A stretch of 64,000 bases of DNA from Ianthella basta (GCA_964019415.1 OZ025878.1:4530512-4594511); one strand, 5' to 3'; shown: positions 21,559-33,602, counted from the first letter of the stretch. The notes: a model not told the origin generated them from the letters alone. Program-made: numbers and translations.

Positions 21559-23767
21559 CTAGCTGACCCGCTTCTTGAGCTTGTAAAGTTTGTCTTTGAT
21601 CTTTCCATACACATTCTCATGTCTCGCAACATGAAACAGAAATATGAACAAACCCTGCAAGACAATTGCAGAATTAAGTTGTTGAATATTAACAAGCACC
21701 CTTGCCATCAGCTTTACTTACAGTCCAAACTCAGAAATACTGTTGTAGTTAACCTCTCACCTGAAACACATTGGCAATGACAAAGAGGTAGGCAAAGACC
21801 CTCCCCTCCTCTCCCACTGCAAACAGCCCAATGATCCAGGTGAAGCCCAGTACAGGGAGGAGGAGGAAGGTGGCCTTCATCAGATGCCTGTGAACAACAG
21901 ACAGCCACGTACTGTCGGCACTTGCATCCATATCAAGCCCAGCTGGTGAACTGTAAAGAGCTAGGCTACGTTACTCACTTGCCCACATCGATGTATTTCT
22001 GTCTTTTCTCATCCTCAGTAGACCTTAGAATTATATCAGATGTCCTCCCACACTTAGATCTGACCAGTGACACTAGACTGATGGTCAGCAGTACAGCATT
22101 CACCTATGTGTTTATGTAACATATTTGGATTAGTATTATGCAATTCAACTGACATGGATCTTGTATGACATTGTATTATTAACAGCTATTGCAATGCTTA
22201 CCGCAATGATGGCCACCATTGGTCCAATGAAAGCAAATATTATTCCCTTTTCACTGGGCAGCCAACACCTAAGAGAAATAAATGCAGGAATGCAATTAAT
22301 ACATACATCTTACACAGTAAAACTGGTACGCCTCATTGGTCCAATTTCCAAGGCCTCACGCCTTGATATCTTCATAGTGGGGATGATTGTGATCAAATGA
22401 TGATCTAATCAGATAGCTGTCATGTCTCACTCCTCCAGTTATCACCACAACAGGAATGGGAAGAGCTGAGTGAATGGAGAGAAGGGATATTCAGTGCATC
22501 GCCACATATGTACTTGCCTCTTTAATGGGAACATGTATGCACTTGAGGCAACACAACCATACAAATAATGATAATAGTATAATGTATTGATAGCTCTTTA
22601 GGTAGAGGTACATAAATGTACTGTAAGTTTGATGACACTACTTACCCCATCCCAGTGCCAGATAGAGGTAGATCCACTTTCTATCATTAGCTCCAAACAC
22701 TTTCACCAGAAGGATGTAAATGAGGACTGCTTCACAGAGTGTCCAGGTGAAGGTAGCCAGGAAGAAGTAGTGCAGCAAGGCTGTCATAACTTTGCAGGCA
22801 TACTAGTGAAAGGAGGGACAGAAGGTAGGTTAACAAATTTATGACTTGGTCGTGACTTAATTAAAAGGAGTGCATTCATCCATGCAAGTCATGACCAATT
22901 TTTGCATGGCTGCAACGGGCTATGCAGTAGACAGCAAGCAATCACCAATTGCAAACACTACTGCTTCCTGCTTCTCTGGGATTTAGGAACAGCAGGATTT
23001 ATACTGCACCTGACTACCTAGTGCAATATATTATATGTTAAACTCATGAACCTTACAGGAAGGAACAGGATTACATATAATTATGTAGGTGAAGTGTGAA
23101 TGTCATGATGATGGTAGGGTGAGCAAGGTACTGTATATATACGATGTCGGTCAATGCACAGAATGTGCATACAGGAGTGAACATATGTAGCTACAGAGTA
23201 GTGTCCTTGTATCTGTATAGTCTTCTAGTATATATTTATATTAGCGTCTAGCTGGCATAGCATGATGTGTTGAAATGTCAAGGAGAGTGTAGTCAAAGTG
23301 AGGAATGTGTGAAATGGGCAATGAAGGTGCAGCTAACAGCAAGTTAACATCAGATCTGCCAAATTTGATGCAACCTATATACACCAAGTTTAATGCAATG
23401 TGATTAAACTGTCTTGCTTGCATAGAATCCCATACACTACACACTACACAGTATTTCAGTAGCTAATATGTATTACAGTCGCTTACAATGTTGGCTGTGG
23501 CTGTCTGTATTCCAGTGAGGAACAGGAGCAGTCCCAAGGAAAGGGCAATGCACAGGTTAAGGTGGACAAAGTTGTGGAGCTTTTCAATTAACTCCTTCCT
23601 GCAGCAATAGGAAGGATAGGAGGAATATGAAAGTGAGACTACAGCCAAACCGGCCAAATTACATCTTTCAGCTCACTGTACCTCAGTGACAAGAAGAATA
23701 TGATGGAGGCAAGCAAGCAGAGTAAAGAAATGCTGCAACCAATGTATGTGATGTAGTCCAAGGCAGG
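21559..23767 (-). CDS. seven-transmembrane block of the adhesion GPCR (eight exons)
   Basis: TM1 DYITYIGCSISLLCLLAS; TM2 LHNFVHLNLCIALSLGLLL; TM3 ALLHYFFLATFTWTLCEAV; TM4 WIYLYLALGWG-ALPIPVVV; the ECL2 Cys-Trp is at KACWLPSE; TM5 IIFAFIGPMVAIIAVNAVLL; TM6 KATFLLLPVLGFTWIIGLF; TM7 VFAYLFVIANVFQGLFIFLF. These are class B2 hallmarks (C-W in ECL2, K-A-T-x-L-L-P-x-L-G-x-T-W in TM6, N-x-x-Q-G-x-F-I-F in TM7). The tail is only about 20 residues and basic. Confidence 0.92.
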
Positions 23768-26700
23768 CTGCAAGAAGAGGTAGAGAATGGTGCAGTGGCT
23801 GCAACGTGCATGGCATCTGTGTTGGCACGTATACAGGCTAGCATTTAGTATTAAATGAGAACCAGTTACTCACTGGATCTCCCACTGCTGGTACGATGCT
23901 GACCAGAACTACAAAACTGGTCAGATGTGATGCATTGCAGCCAACATGAGTGTCATTAATGACTTTAGTCTCCACCCCTCTGTAGGACCACCCTCCAGTC
24001 TGGTTGGCCCCTCCAGTGAAGTTAAAGAAGGCACAACGGTACTGCTTCACCTTTCCTGATGGGATTGTGAGAATCTGAGATCTCTCCTTAAAAAATTTAG
24101 AAGATGATAAATGGCTAGTAACCAGGAATCCAGGTATTGGTTTGAAATAAATGATGCAGTCCAGGTACAGAATCAGCCAATGGCAAGCATGAAAAGTTTG
24201 TATAATGCTACGTATTGGTGAAAATTATTCTTAATGTGACTGCAGCTGAACAACTGAAGCTCACTGCTGTAACTTGTAACAGACATTGTGTGATATTCAC
24301 TTCCTTACATTAATAGGGAACAACACTTCCACTGTCTCATTGATGTCCACCTCTCCACCATTATAGCCAGGAATCTGACTTGAGAGCACACGGCTAGCAG
24401 GAAGGGTATCCTCTGCCTCAACTGCACTGTATGAGGAAATGCTAGGTGCAACACACCTCAATGTATTGCAGGGAATGTATATAATATAAGAAAAGGACCG
24501 TTAGAGTCCCTTTCAGTATATCGCACTTTGTAAGCAGATTGTATTACTGAACATTAACTACAGACATCAGTGATTGGAAATTTAGGCAAATTAACTGATA
24601 ACAATCCTAACTACATCACCATTTCCTTTATCTTACTTGTGTAATTATATATACAACAGACTAATACTACTGTTATCAATGGGCAGGCTGCATTATACAC
24701 GTATAACATTAGTACAATTGTAATGGCTACAATTCCAAGAAGCTGGAAGGAAATCTTAATTAGCATTGAACCAGTTATATGCATGATCAAAGACACTTAC
24801 TTCTCCATGCCGCCTTGAACCCCATCACTGGGCAGATAGTTCTCCATGTTGTTCATCACCACATTCACCACCTCAACAGTGTTATTTTCTGGAATTTTAC
24901 AATGCATGCTTAAGATGATGGGCACCAAACACATGCTACATTAATGATTGGATGTAGTTGTCAACCCACTAATAGTTGTTTCTATTCCTCTTGCAGCTAA
25001 AATGAAAGCTTGAGGCAGCCGAATCTGGGGAAGTTCTTCTAGATTTCTGAAGGAGGGTAGGTTCAGACCAGGGCCCGGGAACACTACTGCTGTCTGAAAA
25101 CTGCTGAATGATAGTTGCTGCCCATTTATTGCTGGAGAGAGAAGAAAAATCAATAGCTGTAAATGCAAAGTTTGTAAAGGACAATATTGTCAATGCTGTT
25201 TATACAACATGTACCTATATTTGGTCTTGAAATGGTAAAGGTATCCATGTCCTTGGACTATGTACTGGCAAGCACATTAGTGACTCTTTCTGTATTCTGA
25301 AGGATGCTGGTAGCTGGAATTGCCATTTTAGCATCTTTGGAGTCAGTTGAGGACCTCTTCTGTATCATGTACAATGTGGAGGCCACTGTAAAAGTGCATC
25401 TTTTTACGTATACATATGATCTTGCAGAGCTAATTGCAGACTACTCAACCACACTGCCACAATTCACACAGTAAAAGTAACAGTAGAGAAACAGGAGGTT
25501 TTATACACCATGGGGCCTCCTTCAGCTGTTAGACTGCACAGTACATGATATGTACCTTCAGTCAAGCTGAAGAATCCTTCCATGACCAAAACATCCTGTT
25601 TATGAGGCTGACAAACTATACGATCCTTACTTGAGGTGCATGTACACATATTGAACTCTGGAATTCTGGGTGAAATAGCTGCCTAGCACCTTTCATGCCT
25701 GACATGTTATTGAAGTGAGGGCTTCTCAGCTGGCTCAGGCATCAGAAAGGGTTGGTTCTCTAATACCAGCTTCACAACAGGGTTGAAAACCTTGCCGACG
25801 TTTCGACCAGATGCTCTGGTCTTCTTCAGGGCGAAGATATGTCATATCATCGCCCTGAAGAAGACCAGAGCATCTGGTCGAAACGTCGGCAAGGTTTTCA
25901 ACCCTGTTGTGAAGCTGGTATTAGAGAACCAACCCTTTCTGATGACATGTTATTAGTTAATAAAATTCTAGCTAATGCACAACATTGCATTGCTTCTGTG
26001 CTCACCTGTGCAGTAGCTTCAAATGCTGGAGTGTTGTGTTCTTCAAGTACATTGCTCAAGATGTCAGCCACCACCTACAGTGTGACATCAAAGCACTCAG
26101 TAGTACACCCACACTGTATTGTGTAATATGTGCTCACTTGTTGAGTCTCATTCGCTTCCTCACTGAACAAGCCATTGTTCTCCCCAAGGCTACAGTTAGG
26201 GAGACAGTTATTGTGAGAACATGAGCTGCATGACTGCATCTGTTTCTTTGAATACTATGCACTAGTGCCAAAATAATAATATTGCTTACTCTGCCACAAC
26301 TTCCACAAATACTGCTACAGTTTGCAAATCTTGTGGTGGAATTGGTGTTTCCTCCTCAGCTGGTTGCAAGGCTTTGTTCAAATCTTGTGATATATTCTGA
26401 AACACCTGTATTTCACCAACATTCAGGGTGCTGTTGGCTGCTTCCAAACTGTTAACAAACTCTTCAGTCTGCAAATAGTCATGCACAACAGTCAACAACT
26501 TTGTAGAACACTGTAGCAAAACCACACACATTTTAACCCACAACATACGCATTTTGCCTACCCTCATCCTGATTGCTCTGACAGCCACAGATTCACATTC
26601 TGAGGCATCAACAGAATCCCACACACCACCAGTCAGACATCTCCTGTGGGCCACTCCCAACCCAGGTGTGTGCCCCTCTTTTGAACAAGCAACAGACTGA

Positions 26701-29700
26701 GTGGAGTCTGGAGCAGTAGCAGGCCACCGGATCCTCCACACACTGTCTTCTTCATTAGGACACCCATGGTCACCAGTTCTGGTATCATTAGTTATCACTG
26801 GTGGAAGGGAGACAAACAAGATACACTTTTCAATCCATCATGTGAAGAATGTAGCTACACATATAACATACTGTGTAGGGAATGCGTCAAAGGCTCCTTA
26901 TTTTGGGCATCTTAACACAGAGATATTATGCGCATAGAAGTGGAAACACTTCTTGTTGTGCATGTCATTCCCCGAATCTAAATGGTGAACAAGTATATGC
27001 ATGAGCGTATTACCTTACTCAAGCTGCATGATTTAGCATTTTATGTATAGTGTTAAAATATTATTCATGCTGGTCCTGACCTCCTGGTATGTACTGCAAC
27101 TGCATTGAGGTGTAATGCATTTGACCTATCCATATTTATATATGTTAGTCAGCATTATGCAGTCAGTATTAGTTTACTGAATTCACTACTGTGTATGTAA
27201 TCTGCTACTATTCTAAAACATAATATTATGGTAATGTTGCCAATACAGAACGTAGGAAACAGAGACACCTTTTGGGTGGCGTTTGTCCAATCACTATCCA
27301 ATTTGGTAAGTGACTGTTTTCACAAGCAGTAATGGTCACACATAACAATCACCTAGCGTAGCAAACTGAAATGGCAATAAAAATGTTATGCTATTATACA
27401 ATATTCTTATACAACTGTTACTATAAAATGAGTAATTATATCATAAGGTAACAAGTGCATGAATGGCTCCCCAGTACTAGTGATAGCCTGCACGAAGACT
27501 GGATGATTTAAAATTCAAATCAAGTCCCCAAAAATAAAGATATTGTATACTGTATATATTTATGCTAAGTAATTACTTACCACATTCCTGCACTGTGTTC
27601 TGAAAGATCCTATTGGATAATTGAACTCTGAAATCTGTAACAAACATTGCTACCTCCTGTGGCATGTCAGGATTTGCTACCTGTCCATTTCTCAGTCGCA
27701 GATTGCCCTGTCTGTCTCCACAGAGCCCACACAACTGACTCAGAGAACCACTGGCACTGGATATGCTAATGCTAAGAAAGGGCTCTGTTCCAAGACTCTT
27801 CAAGACTGTAACATTTCCTTCAGCTGCTACTATTCCAAATGAAATGCCATTGCTAGATATTCTAATAACACCACCACTGACATTAGGGTTGGAGCCGTTC
27901 TGAAAGATTCTAATGCCAGAGCTGTTTTGAAAGAAAGTGACTACTCTTTCCGTCCACTGAGTGGCAATATGGTCCACTGCCAGATTCTCACTCTTGAAGT
28001 TAACTTGAACATGTGGGACATTCTGACTACCATCTAGAGAGCAAGTGGTTACTAGTTCGTACTCGCATGTCTCCTGGAATCGGTAGCCACTTATTCGTGT
28101 GAAAGGAATGATCTGTTGTGAAAGAACACGACATTCCATTTCATCATCTGAAGAGAAAGAAGGAAAGTACAATGAAGGCTAAGACCTGCCTTCATGTTAC
28201 AAGTGGATATGCTAAAATAACCAAATTAAATTATTGTGGTGTATATTTTATACGGGTGGACATGAAATGTCATTGTATACAGAAGGTATAAAGGCACTAG
28301 TGTGTGCAACTTCATGGCACACATCCTCACAAAGAAGACTGATTATGTCTAACATTTATTGACATTTACTGAAGTGTATAATATGCCATACACTTTACCA
28401 TCAACAGCCAAGACAGGGAAGCTGTATTGTATTGGTTCTCCATTCAAGCAACAATTAATCTTGTGGTGCTCAAAGGAGCCTGGAAGGAGACCTATTTCCC
28501 TCTTGGCAGGATATTGTGTTTACCAGATCTTAGGCTTGTGAAAGTGATTCATGTAAAAGTGATTCTTCTTGATTCTTCTTCTCTCTGATGCTTCTTTACT
28601 GCATTCTTGTGTTCGTTCAGTAACTTTTCAAGGGTTCTACTTGTCTCTCCAATGTAAACACATTCACAGTCTTTGCATGGTACTTCATAGATTTCTCTTC
28701 TTGTCTTCTCTGGGCTGCTTCACTTTCACTAAGGAACTCTGGAGGGTGCCCTTTGACCTACAGGCTGTCTTCACTCCAAGTGGTCGGCACACTCTCTCAG
28801 TCCTCTTGCTCAGTCCTGGGACATACAAAAGTAGCAGGAGCTTGGGGGCTGGCTGGCTGGTTTGTGAGGAGTTGGCAGGTGATGATCTGGTGCTGAGGTT
28901 CCTCTTCACCACAGCTTCCAGATAACTTTTGGCCTTGAACACCTGTCTCAAGTATCTGATCTCCGGCCTCCGTATGCTGCCATCACATACCTTCTCTGCT
29001 TCATGTCTCAGATACTGGATAATACTTCTCTTTAACCCTGGCCAGGTGGTTTGAGTCAAAATGGAGGTACTGGCCTTCATGTGTTTTCTTCTGAAAGACT
29101 GAGGTAAGGATCTTCGGCCCCTTCTTTTCTAGCTGTACATCAAGGAAGGCAATCTTGCCCTCTGCCTGTCTTTCTACAGTGAACTGGATTGAAGGATTAT
29201 ATTTCTTGAGGTGTTGGTGGAAGTCTTGAAATTCCAGCAGTTGGTTTCCTGGGACCAGACAACAAAGACATCATTAACAAATCTGCGCCACATCTTTGGT
29301 TTCCAGGCGGAGTTCTCCAGAATCCATGTCCATTAAGATTGAATGGTAATTACTGGATATTATGCCAAACATACCAACTACACCAGTATTGATGTCTCAA
29401 TTGGTAGGGGGGCATGAGGCCCTATTGAGTTGGCAGCCAGTGATTGCCTTCCCCAGCCATCCAACAAAGATGGAAGAGCCACAAACAGCTGTTTCGCCCG
29501 GTTGTCAGATTATTATTCTTACCTTCATTTCCCACCATTTTCATACCTTTTTGACAGCCATTGACACACCCTTCTATTATTTATTAGAGTTGCTCTCTGC
29601 TAAGTTTTGTAACAGCTGAAGAAGATCTATGGATCAAACATCCTGTCCTTTAATGATGTGACTGCTGTGCTTGTGCTCAAAGATGTCTCCTTATCATCAC

Positions 29701-30711
29701 ATATCACACAACAATGAACCCTTATCATATTAAATTAATTACTTGTTGTACCAATTATAGAATATGCAACACATTGGAAACACATGATACTTCTAACACG
29801 TGATGCAGTGGAGACCCCAGGAGCTTTTGGCCCGGAGGCAAGAGCCTTCAAGAGGCAGGTTGGCCAATGTGCCCAGAGGCCTCTGGGTACTACGTCCCAT
29901 GTACACCTCCATCAGAGGGTGGTGGTGGCCATACAGAGGTGGAACACTGCAGCAGTGTTGGGGTTTGCTTCTGCTGCAAACCGACAATTGATCATGAGCA
30001 TCGCATGCATGCATGGAACATGATTCATTGATTGATAGGGCAGGATTTTCAGTATATTTGTTGTATTATATTATTTCTTTTAGCTTCATGATTGCTCTTG
30101 TAGTACCTCTTAGGTCTTGGTTTCAATCTGTAACTATGCTGAGTCACTGTACATGATATGATGACACTGTACTATCGAGGGCCTCCGTCAACTGTAGGAT
30201 AACAAGGCAACCACTTCAGTTTCAGTCACACTTCAGACTTAGTCACCTGCATGAGCTGACCTTAACAAAAGAAAGTTGATAAAGGCACTAATGTTTCAAA
30301 GTAGACCTTGTAACATTGTCTCGTCTTCATCGAAGTAAAATTTAAATAGTCAATGGTATTTGAGATCAGGAGACATTGCGGAGCGAGAACGGCTGGTAGC
30401 AATAGCCCCCACAAACTGGTTATTCTGCATGGTCTAAAAACTAGAGCCACAACCCAACTAGCTCCTAAAGTATCACAGCGAAAAGCAAGGTCTGTGACAC
30501 GATAGGTGATTGTAAAGACAGCAAATTCTTCTGAGCTTGGCATTTATGAGTGACCCAACGAGTAGCGTTTAATAACTGGCGATTAGAACATGTCTCGCTA
30601 ATTATAATGATAACCTGCAGCGTCGTCGCCCTCAAACTCACTGGATACTTGCGCTGTGCTGTGTGTGACAAGCATTGGTAGTAGAAACACGGCTGCCAAG
30701 GAAATCCTCAT
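21559..30711 (-). CDS. adhesion-type GPCR: signal peptide - VWD - HormR-like - GAIN/GPS - 7TM (19 exons, one in-frame stop)
   Basis: Exons, all phase-consistent and totalling 2775 nt (925 codons): 30642-30711, 27581-28147, 26562-26797, 26290-26468, 26138-26189, 26006-26074, 25215-25359, 24970-25131, 24801-24888, 24309-24426, 23874-24086, 23682-23767, 23487-23598, 22646-22802, 22360-22465, 22202-22268, 21979-22103, 21761-21887, 21559-21654. The order is signal peptide, a VWD-like domain (CGLCG), a hormone-receptor-type module, a GAIN domain ending in the GPS (CAFFNF, GGWSY, HLTSF), seven TM helices and a short basic tail ending KLKKRVS. The HL|T cleavage site is intact, so autoproteolysis is expected. 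An in-frame TAG (25258-25260, codon about 425) interrupts the GAIN region. It is either an allele, a sequence error or a pseudogene mutation. The first exon is assigned by phase and signal peptide only. Class B2/adhesion; ligand unknown. Confidence 0.85.
23874..24086 (-). CDS. GPS exon of the adhesion GPCR
   Basis: Encodes the GPCR proteolytic site: RCAFFNF, GGWSYRGVE, VGCNASHLTSFVVL. Two Cys pairs and the two Trp-type positions (one W, one Y-substituted) are seen, and the His-Leu|Thr cleavage triad is intact. The exon is phase 0 on both sides and ends at VGDP, just before TM1. Confidence 0.9.
25712..25943. mobile_element. foldback element with 11-bp target duplication, in a GPCR intron
   Basis: Arms 25740-25842 and 25844-25943 are almost perfectly complementary (for example AAGAAGACCAGAGCATCTGG against its reverse complement). 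GACATGTTATT flanks the element directly at 25701-25711 and 25944-25954. RNA from here would fold into a hairpin of about 100 bp. No coding capacity. Confidence 0.8.
26562..26797 (-). CDS. HormR-like domain exon of the adhesion GPCR
   Basis: Encodes CPNEEDSVWRIRWPATAPDS, then ACSKEG, a HRRCLTGGVW block and ASEC. The spaced Cys, W-x-x-W-x-x-T and RRC-x-x-x-G-x-W pattern is that of the hormone-receptor domain found before the GAIN domain in many adhesion GPCRs. Phase 1 in and phase 0 out agree with its neighbours. Confidence 0.75.
27581..28147 (-). CDS. VWD-like domain exon of the adhesion GPCR
   Basis: 567 nt. It encodes a von Willebrand type D-like domain: YRFQETCEYELVTTC at the front (the Y-x-FQ-x-C-x-Y-x-L pattern) and LCGLCGDRQGNLRLRNG at the back (CGLCG-x-x-x-GN). 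The GDPHxxTFDG start is degenerate, here replaced by an IIPF/TRISG stretch. Acceptor follows a strong pyrimidine tract (TTTCCTTCTTTCTCTTCAG). Donor is TGTG|GTAAGT. Confidence 0.75.
28490..29345 (-). pseudogene. Penelope-like element remnant (RT palm end and GIY-YIG nuclease)
   Basis: Pieces in order on the minus strand: KMWRRFVNDVFVVW (RT motif C region, with the usual VDD read as VND), NPSIQFTVERQAEGKIAFLD, KRSIIQYLRHEAEKVC, VCRPLGVKTACRSKGTLQSS, then CKDCECVYIGETSRTLEK, the GIY-YIG endonuclease of Penelope-like elements. At least three frameshifts separate the pieces. It sits in the intron between the signal-peptide and VWD exons of the GPCR, same strand. Only the 3' part of the element is present. 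Confidence 0.8.
30642..30711 (-). CDS. candidate signal-peptide exon of the adhesion GPCR
   Basis: ATG at 30709-30711 opens MRISLAAVFLLPMLVTHS, a clear signal peptide with cleavage near THSTAQ. Donor is CCA|GTGAGT and ends in phase 1, matching the phase of the VWD exon at 28147. The 2.5-kb intron holds a Penelope-like remnant. The link to the GPCR is inferred. Confidence 0.6.
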
Positions 30712-30889
30712 TTCACTCTGCAGTGGAATACAATCGCGGGAAGGCAAGTTTACAGAGAGAAACTCTCCCAGTGACAGCGTCTACCATCACACTGACAGGT
30801 TCTGGTGACGCGTCCTCCGTATTCCCGCATTATAATGACATTCACTACAGGTAGGTAGGGTACATGTCTAATTATAATTATAGCCTTCC

Positions 30890-31830
30890 GCATGTTCTTT
30901 GGGGTGGGTACCTTACACCCAAAGGTATCACTGATGATGGAGTTGTAATCTCTACCAGTAGTGTGGGAGGCAAGAGTGAGGTGCGTACAGTTCTGGTATA
31001 AGGTGTTGACAAGTAAGATATATGAAGGCAGACTGCTGGGGAAGGTCGTGGTGCAGGCAGCGGAGTGTGGTAGGGAACGCTGGATGAGAAGCATTGGCAT
31101 GTGTATTGGTAGATTTGAATGGCAGGACATGAGTGGTGGTGTGGTCAGGGTGCTGTCAGAGGCGGAAGTGAAATGTATGTTGCTGAGTGTGGCTTGGAGA
31201 AATGTAAAGGACGAATGGAGGAAGGAAGTGCACGAAAAGCCAAAGTTGTCCATGATAAAGTTGATAGGGGAGTGTGAGGCGGAGTCGAGTTGTGCATTGT
31301 TGAAGTCTAAGGCTGAAAGGGGGATGATGTTAAAGTTGAGGGGTTAACAGCCGCTTTCCAGATTGAAATGGGAAGGTGGCATAGGATGAAGAGAGAGGAG
31401 AGGGTATGCAAGGAATGTGACAGTGGAGAAGTGGAGGATGTATGCCATTGGCTTTTGCAGTGCTCTGCATGGGACCATCTCAGGCAACCTCTTCTGGAAG
31501 CCATGGAGGGATCAAGGGAGGACTTTCCAGCTAAAAGCGTTGGTGAGAGAGCAGCCCTTGTATTGTCACTGGCTTGTAAGAAGGCTTGTATATTGTCAAT
31601 TATTAGCTCTGTGTGGTCAGCTAGATTCTATTAATGAATGCCTATATTATACATGCTATCAAACAATCTGCCACACTCTTTTATTAACATTGACTACTTT
31701 TTCTTTATATCAGACTCATCTTTTTGCATCTCCCATGGTGCATGTGTGCAGTGCTACATTGGACCATGATGTGTCCGAGTGCCTATTGGCATGGTGCACT
31801 CTAATAATGAATTGAATTGAATTGAATATA
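30890..31830 (+). pseudogene. 5'-truncated LINE 3' end with zinc-knuckle-like RVT tail
   Basis: Two frames (30961-31347 and 31368-31634) encode a typical LINE C-terminus, including RVCKECDSGEVEDVCHWLLQ followed by C (C-x2-C ... H-x4-C). The element ends in tandem GAATT/AATTG units at about 31806-31830, a simple-repeat tail common to some LINE families. The reverse-transcriptase core is absent. Confidence 0.7.
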
Positions 31831-32038
31831 GCTACAATCACACCAAAAATAAATTTATTATTGTTTGGATACAGCCACTACTTTTGTATTGAGCTCATAA
31901 ATGTACGTGGTAGCTATGTGTACTCTCTTCAGTGGCCAAAAGCGTAGTTGAGACTCATTGCTGTATTCCAGTAATGTTGCTGTTGACTGTTAGGTACCTA
32001 GTTCTACTACAATGTTATAGTAGACCTTGTAACATTGT

Positions 32039-32211
32039 TAGCATAGAGACTCATTGCTACTGGACGTAATGTGGCTAGTAGGTAGTTACTTGAGCACTTG
32101 CGTAGCAATTCACTGTAGTTCAGGACGTTTCGCCACGTAGGCCAGTTTATCAGCTAATGAAGGCCTACGTGGCTGAAACGTCCTGAACTACAGTGAATTG
32201 CTATGCAAGTG
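32039..32211. mobile_element. foldback element with 13-bp target duplication
   Basis: Arms pair from AGCACTTGCGTAGCAATTCA through CAGGACGTTTCGCCACGTAGG to the matching right arm ending TGCAAGTGCT. CTTGTAACATTGT flanks both sides (32026-32038, 32212-32224). A related locus at 30302-30330 carries TAGACCTTGTAACATTGTCT uninterrupted, an empty-site paralogue. Same family as 37003-37210. Confidence 0.8.
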
Positions 32212-33046
32212 CTTGTAACATTGTCTCTTCATCATTGAAGTACAATCACGATAAATAAATAATCCATACCTGATACTTAGAACTAGGTAGCTAGTCCATG
32301 CTAATCCGCCAGGGCCTCCAGTGCCCTGCAATAGCATTACGAATATTTCAAGGAAATCTTCCACCTCCCTGTGTGGCTTCCAACACTTGCCCTTGTACAC
32401 AGAGGGCAGTAGTGCATAGATTTTATAACGTCTTACTCCAGATGTTCCTGCACCAGATTTGGTCATTGCATAAGTTGAATTTATATATTCACTTATTTAA
32501 TTCTTCTTGGAGGCCCAACACATGTACCTTGCAAAATGTAATGCTTACACTTCCATATATGCTATAAATTAAGAGCATTGTGTGCACCTACCATATAAAT
32601 GACACTGCCTGGCACAGATCATCAAGGCATAAACCTAGCTTGAGTACTTTCTACTGCATTGCATGGGTGTGCATGTGTTGATTAGTGTACTTAAGCTTGT
32701 TGCTCCAGCTCTATGGCTCCCCAACAGGACAGCTATCTCAAGATCTAGAGTATGGAACACCCACTACATGGAGTTTCTGCTCATTCTTGGGACTCCATTA
32801 TATTGTCTGACACCTGATCTGTAATGCTGTTCTTATATTTACTTTCTCCAATCAGGTGAATCCAAGTGGCATAATTTTACACTGAATGCTAGTTGCAGAC
32901 CAGGCCAAAGTCGCAAAATATTTAAGACTGTTGCATTATTTGAAGAAATACATAGTACATTAACCATGTGCAATTGGAATTGACATGCATACATAATCTG
33001 CATTAGACATGTGCAAGTGTTTCTTAATATTTTAATTTGGAAACCA

Positions 33047-33078
33047 TTAAACATATTCATAGTTGCCACCACTTGAGG
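33047..33078 (-). CDS. terminal exon with NYEYV stop
   Basis: After CATTTTCTGCAG the 32 nt read, in phase with exon 33603-33746, as (G)CC TCA AGT ... encoding ASSGGNYEYV then TAA. It completes an ITAM-like pair of tyrosines with DLYATI of the previous exon. Short, so assigned by phase and motif. Confidence 0.45.
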
Positions 33079-33602
33079 CTGCAGAAAATGCAAAAGTAAG
33101 AATAGTCATAATAAGACATTGCACATACATATGCTGTAGTTTGCATGAGGACACTGAATGGATATCATCTAACAGAAGCTCACACAGAATAACTGCTGTT
33201 ACTATATACTATTCAGCAGTACAGTGAGAGACTATGGAATAGTTTAAGCAATGCACCATTGCATCAAATAACCAGTAACCATGGGAATCTGACAAAGGGT
33301 TTAATCGTCAATCAATCCAAACAATTAAGGCATTTCTGTCACTACAAGTAACCCAACAACTGTGGAGGTTGCTATGACCTCAGGTATATATGAGGTGAAA
33401 ATCTAAGGCAGCATGCCCAACCATTGTTGGTTACTGAATTGACTGAATAATTCATCTGTATAGTTCATGATCGACTGATAATTAGTAAATTCTAAGTTAA
33501 TTAATAATTAATTTTGTTAGTTGCTAATTAGTGACTTGTCACCTGTAAGTCACCTTCACATATGAAGTGCACACATGCTAATCAACCCACCTGTTTCATT
33601 AC

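Noticed and set aside
25216..25266. Separate small exon starting after CCAAG and ending ATAG|GTACAT
   Set aside because: Would need a 15-nt intron from CCA|GTACATAGTCCAAG; the single exon 25215-25359 with one TAG fits phases on both sides.
30262..30543. 93-aa minus-strand frame beginning MPSSEEFAVF
   Set aside because: Includes the duplicated sequence that serves as empty site of the foldback at 32039; no domain and no supporting splice context.
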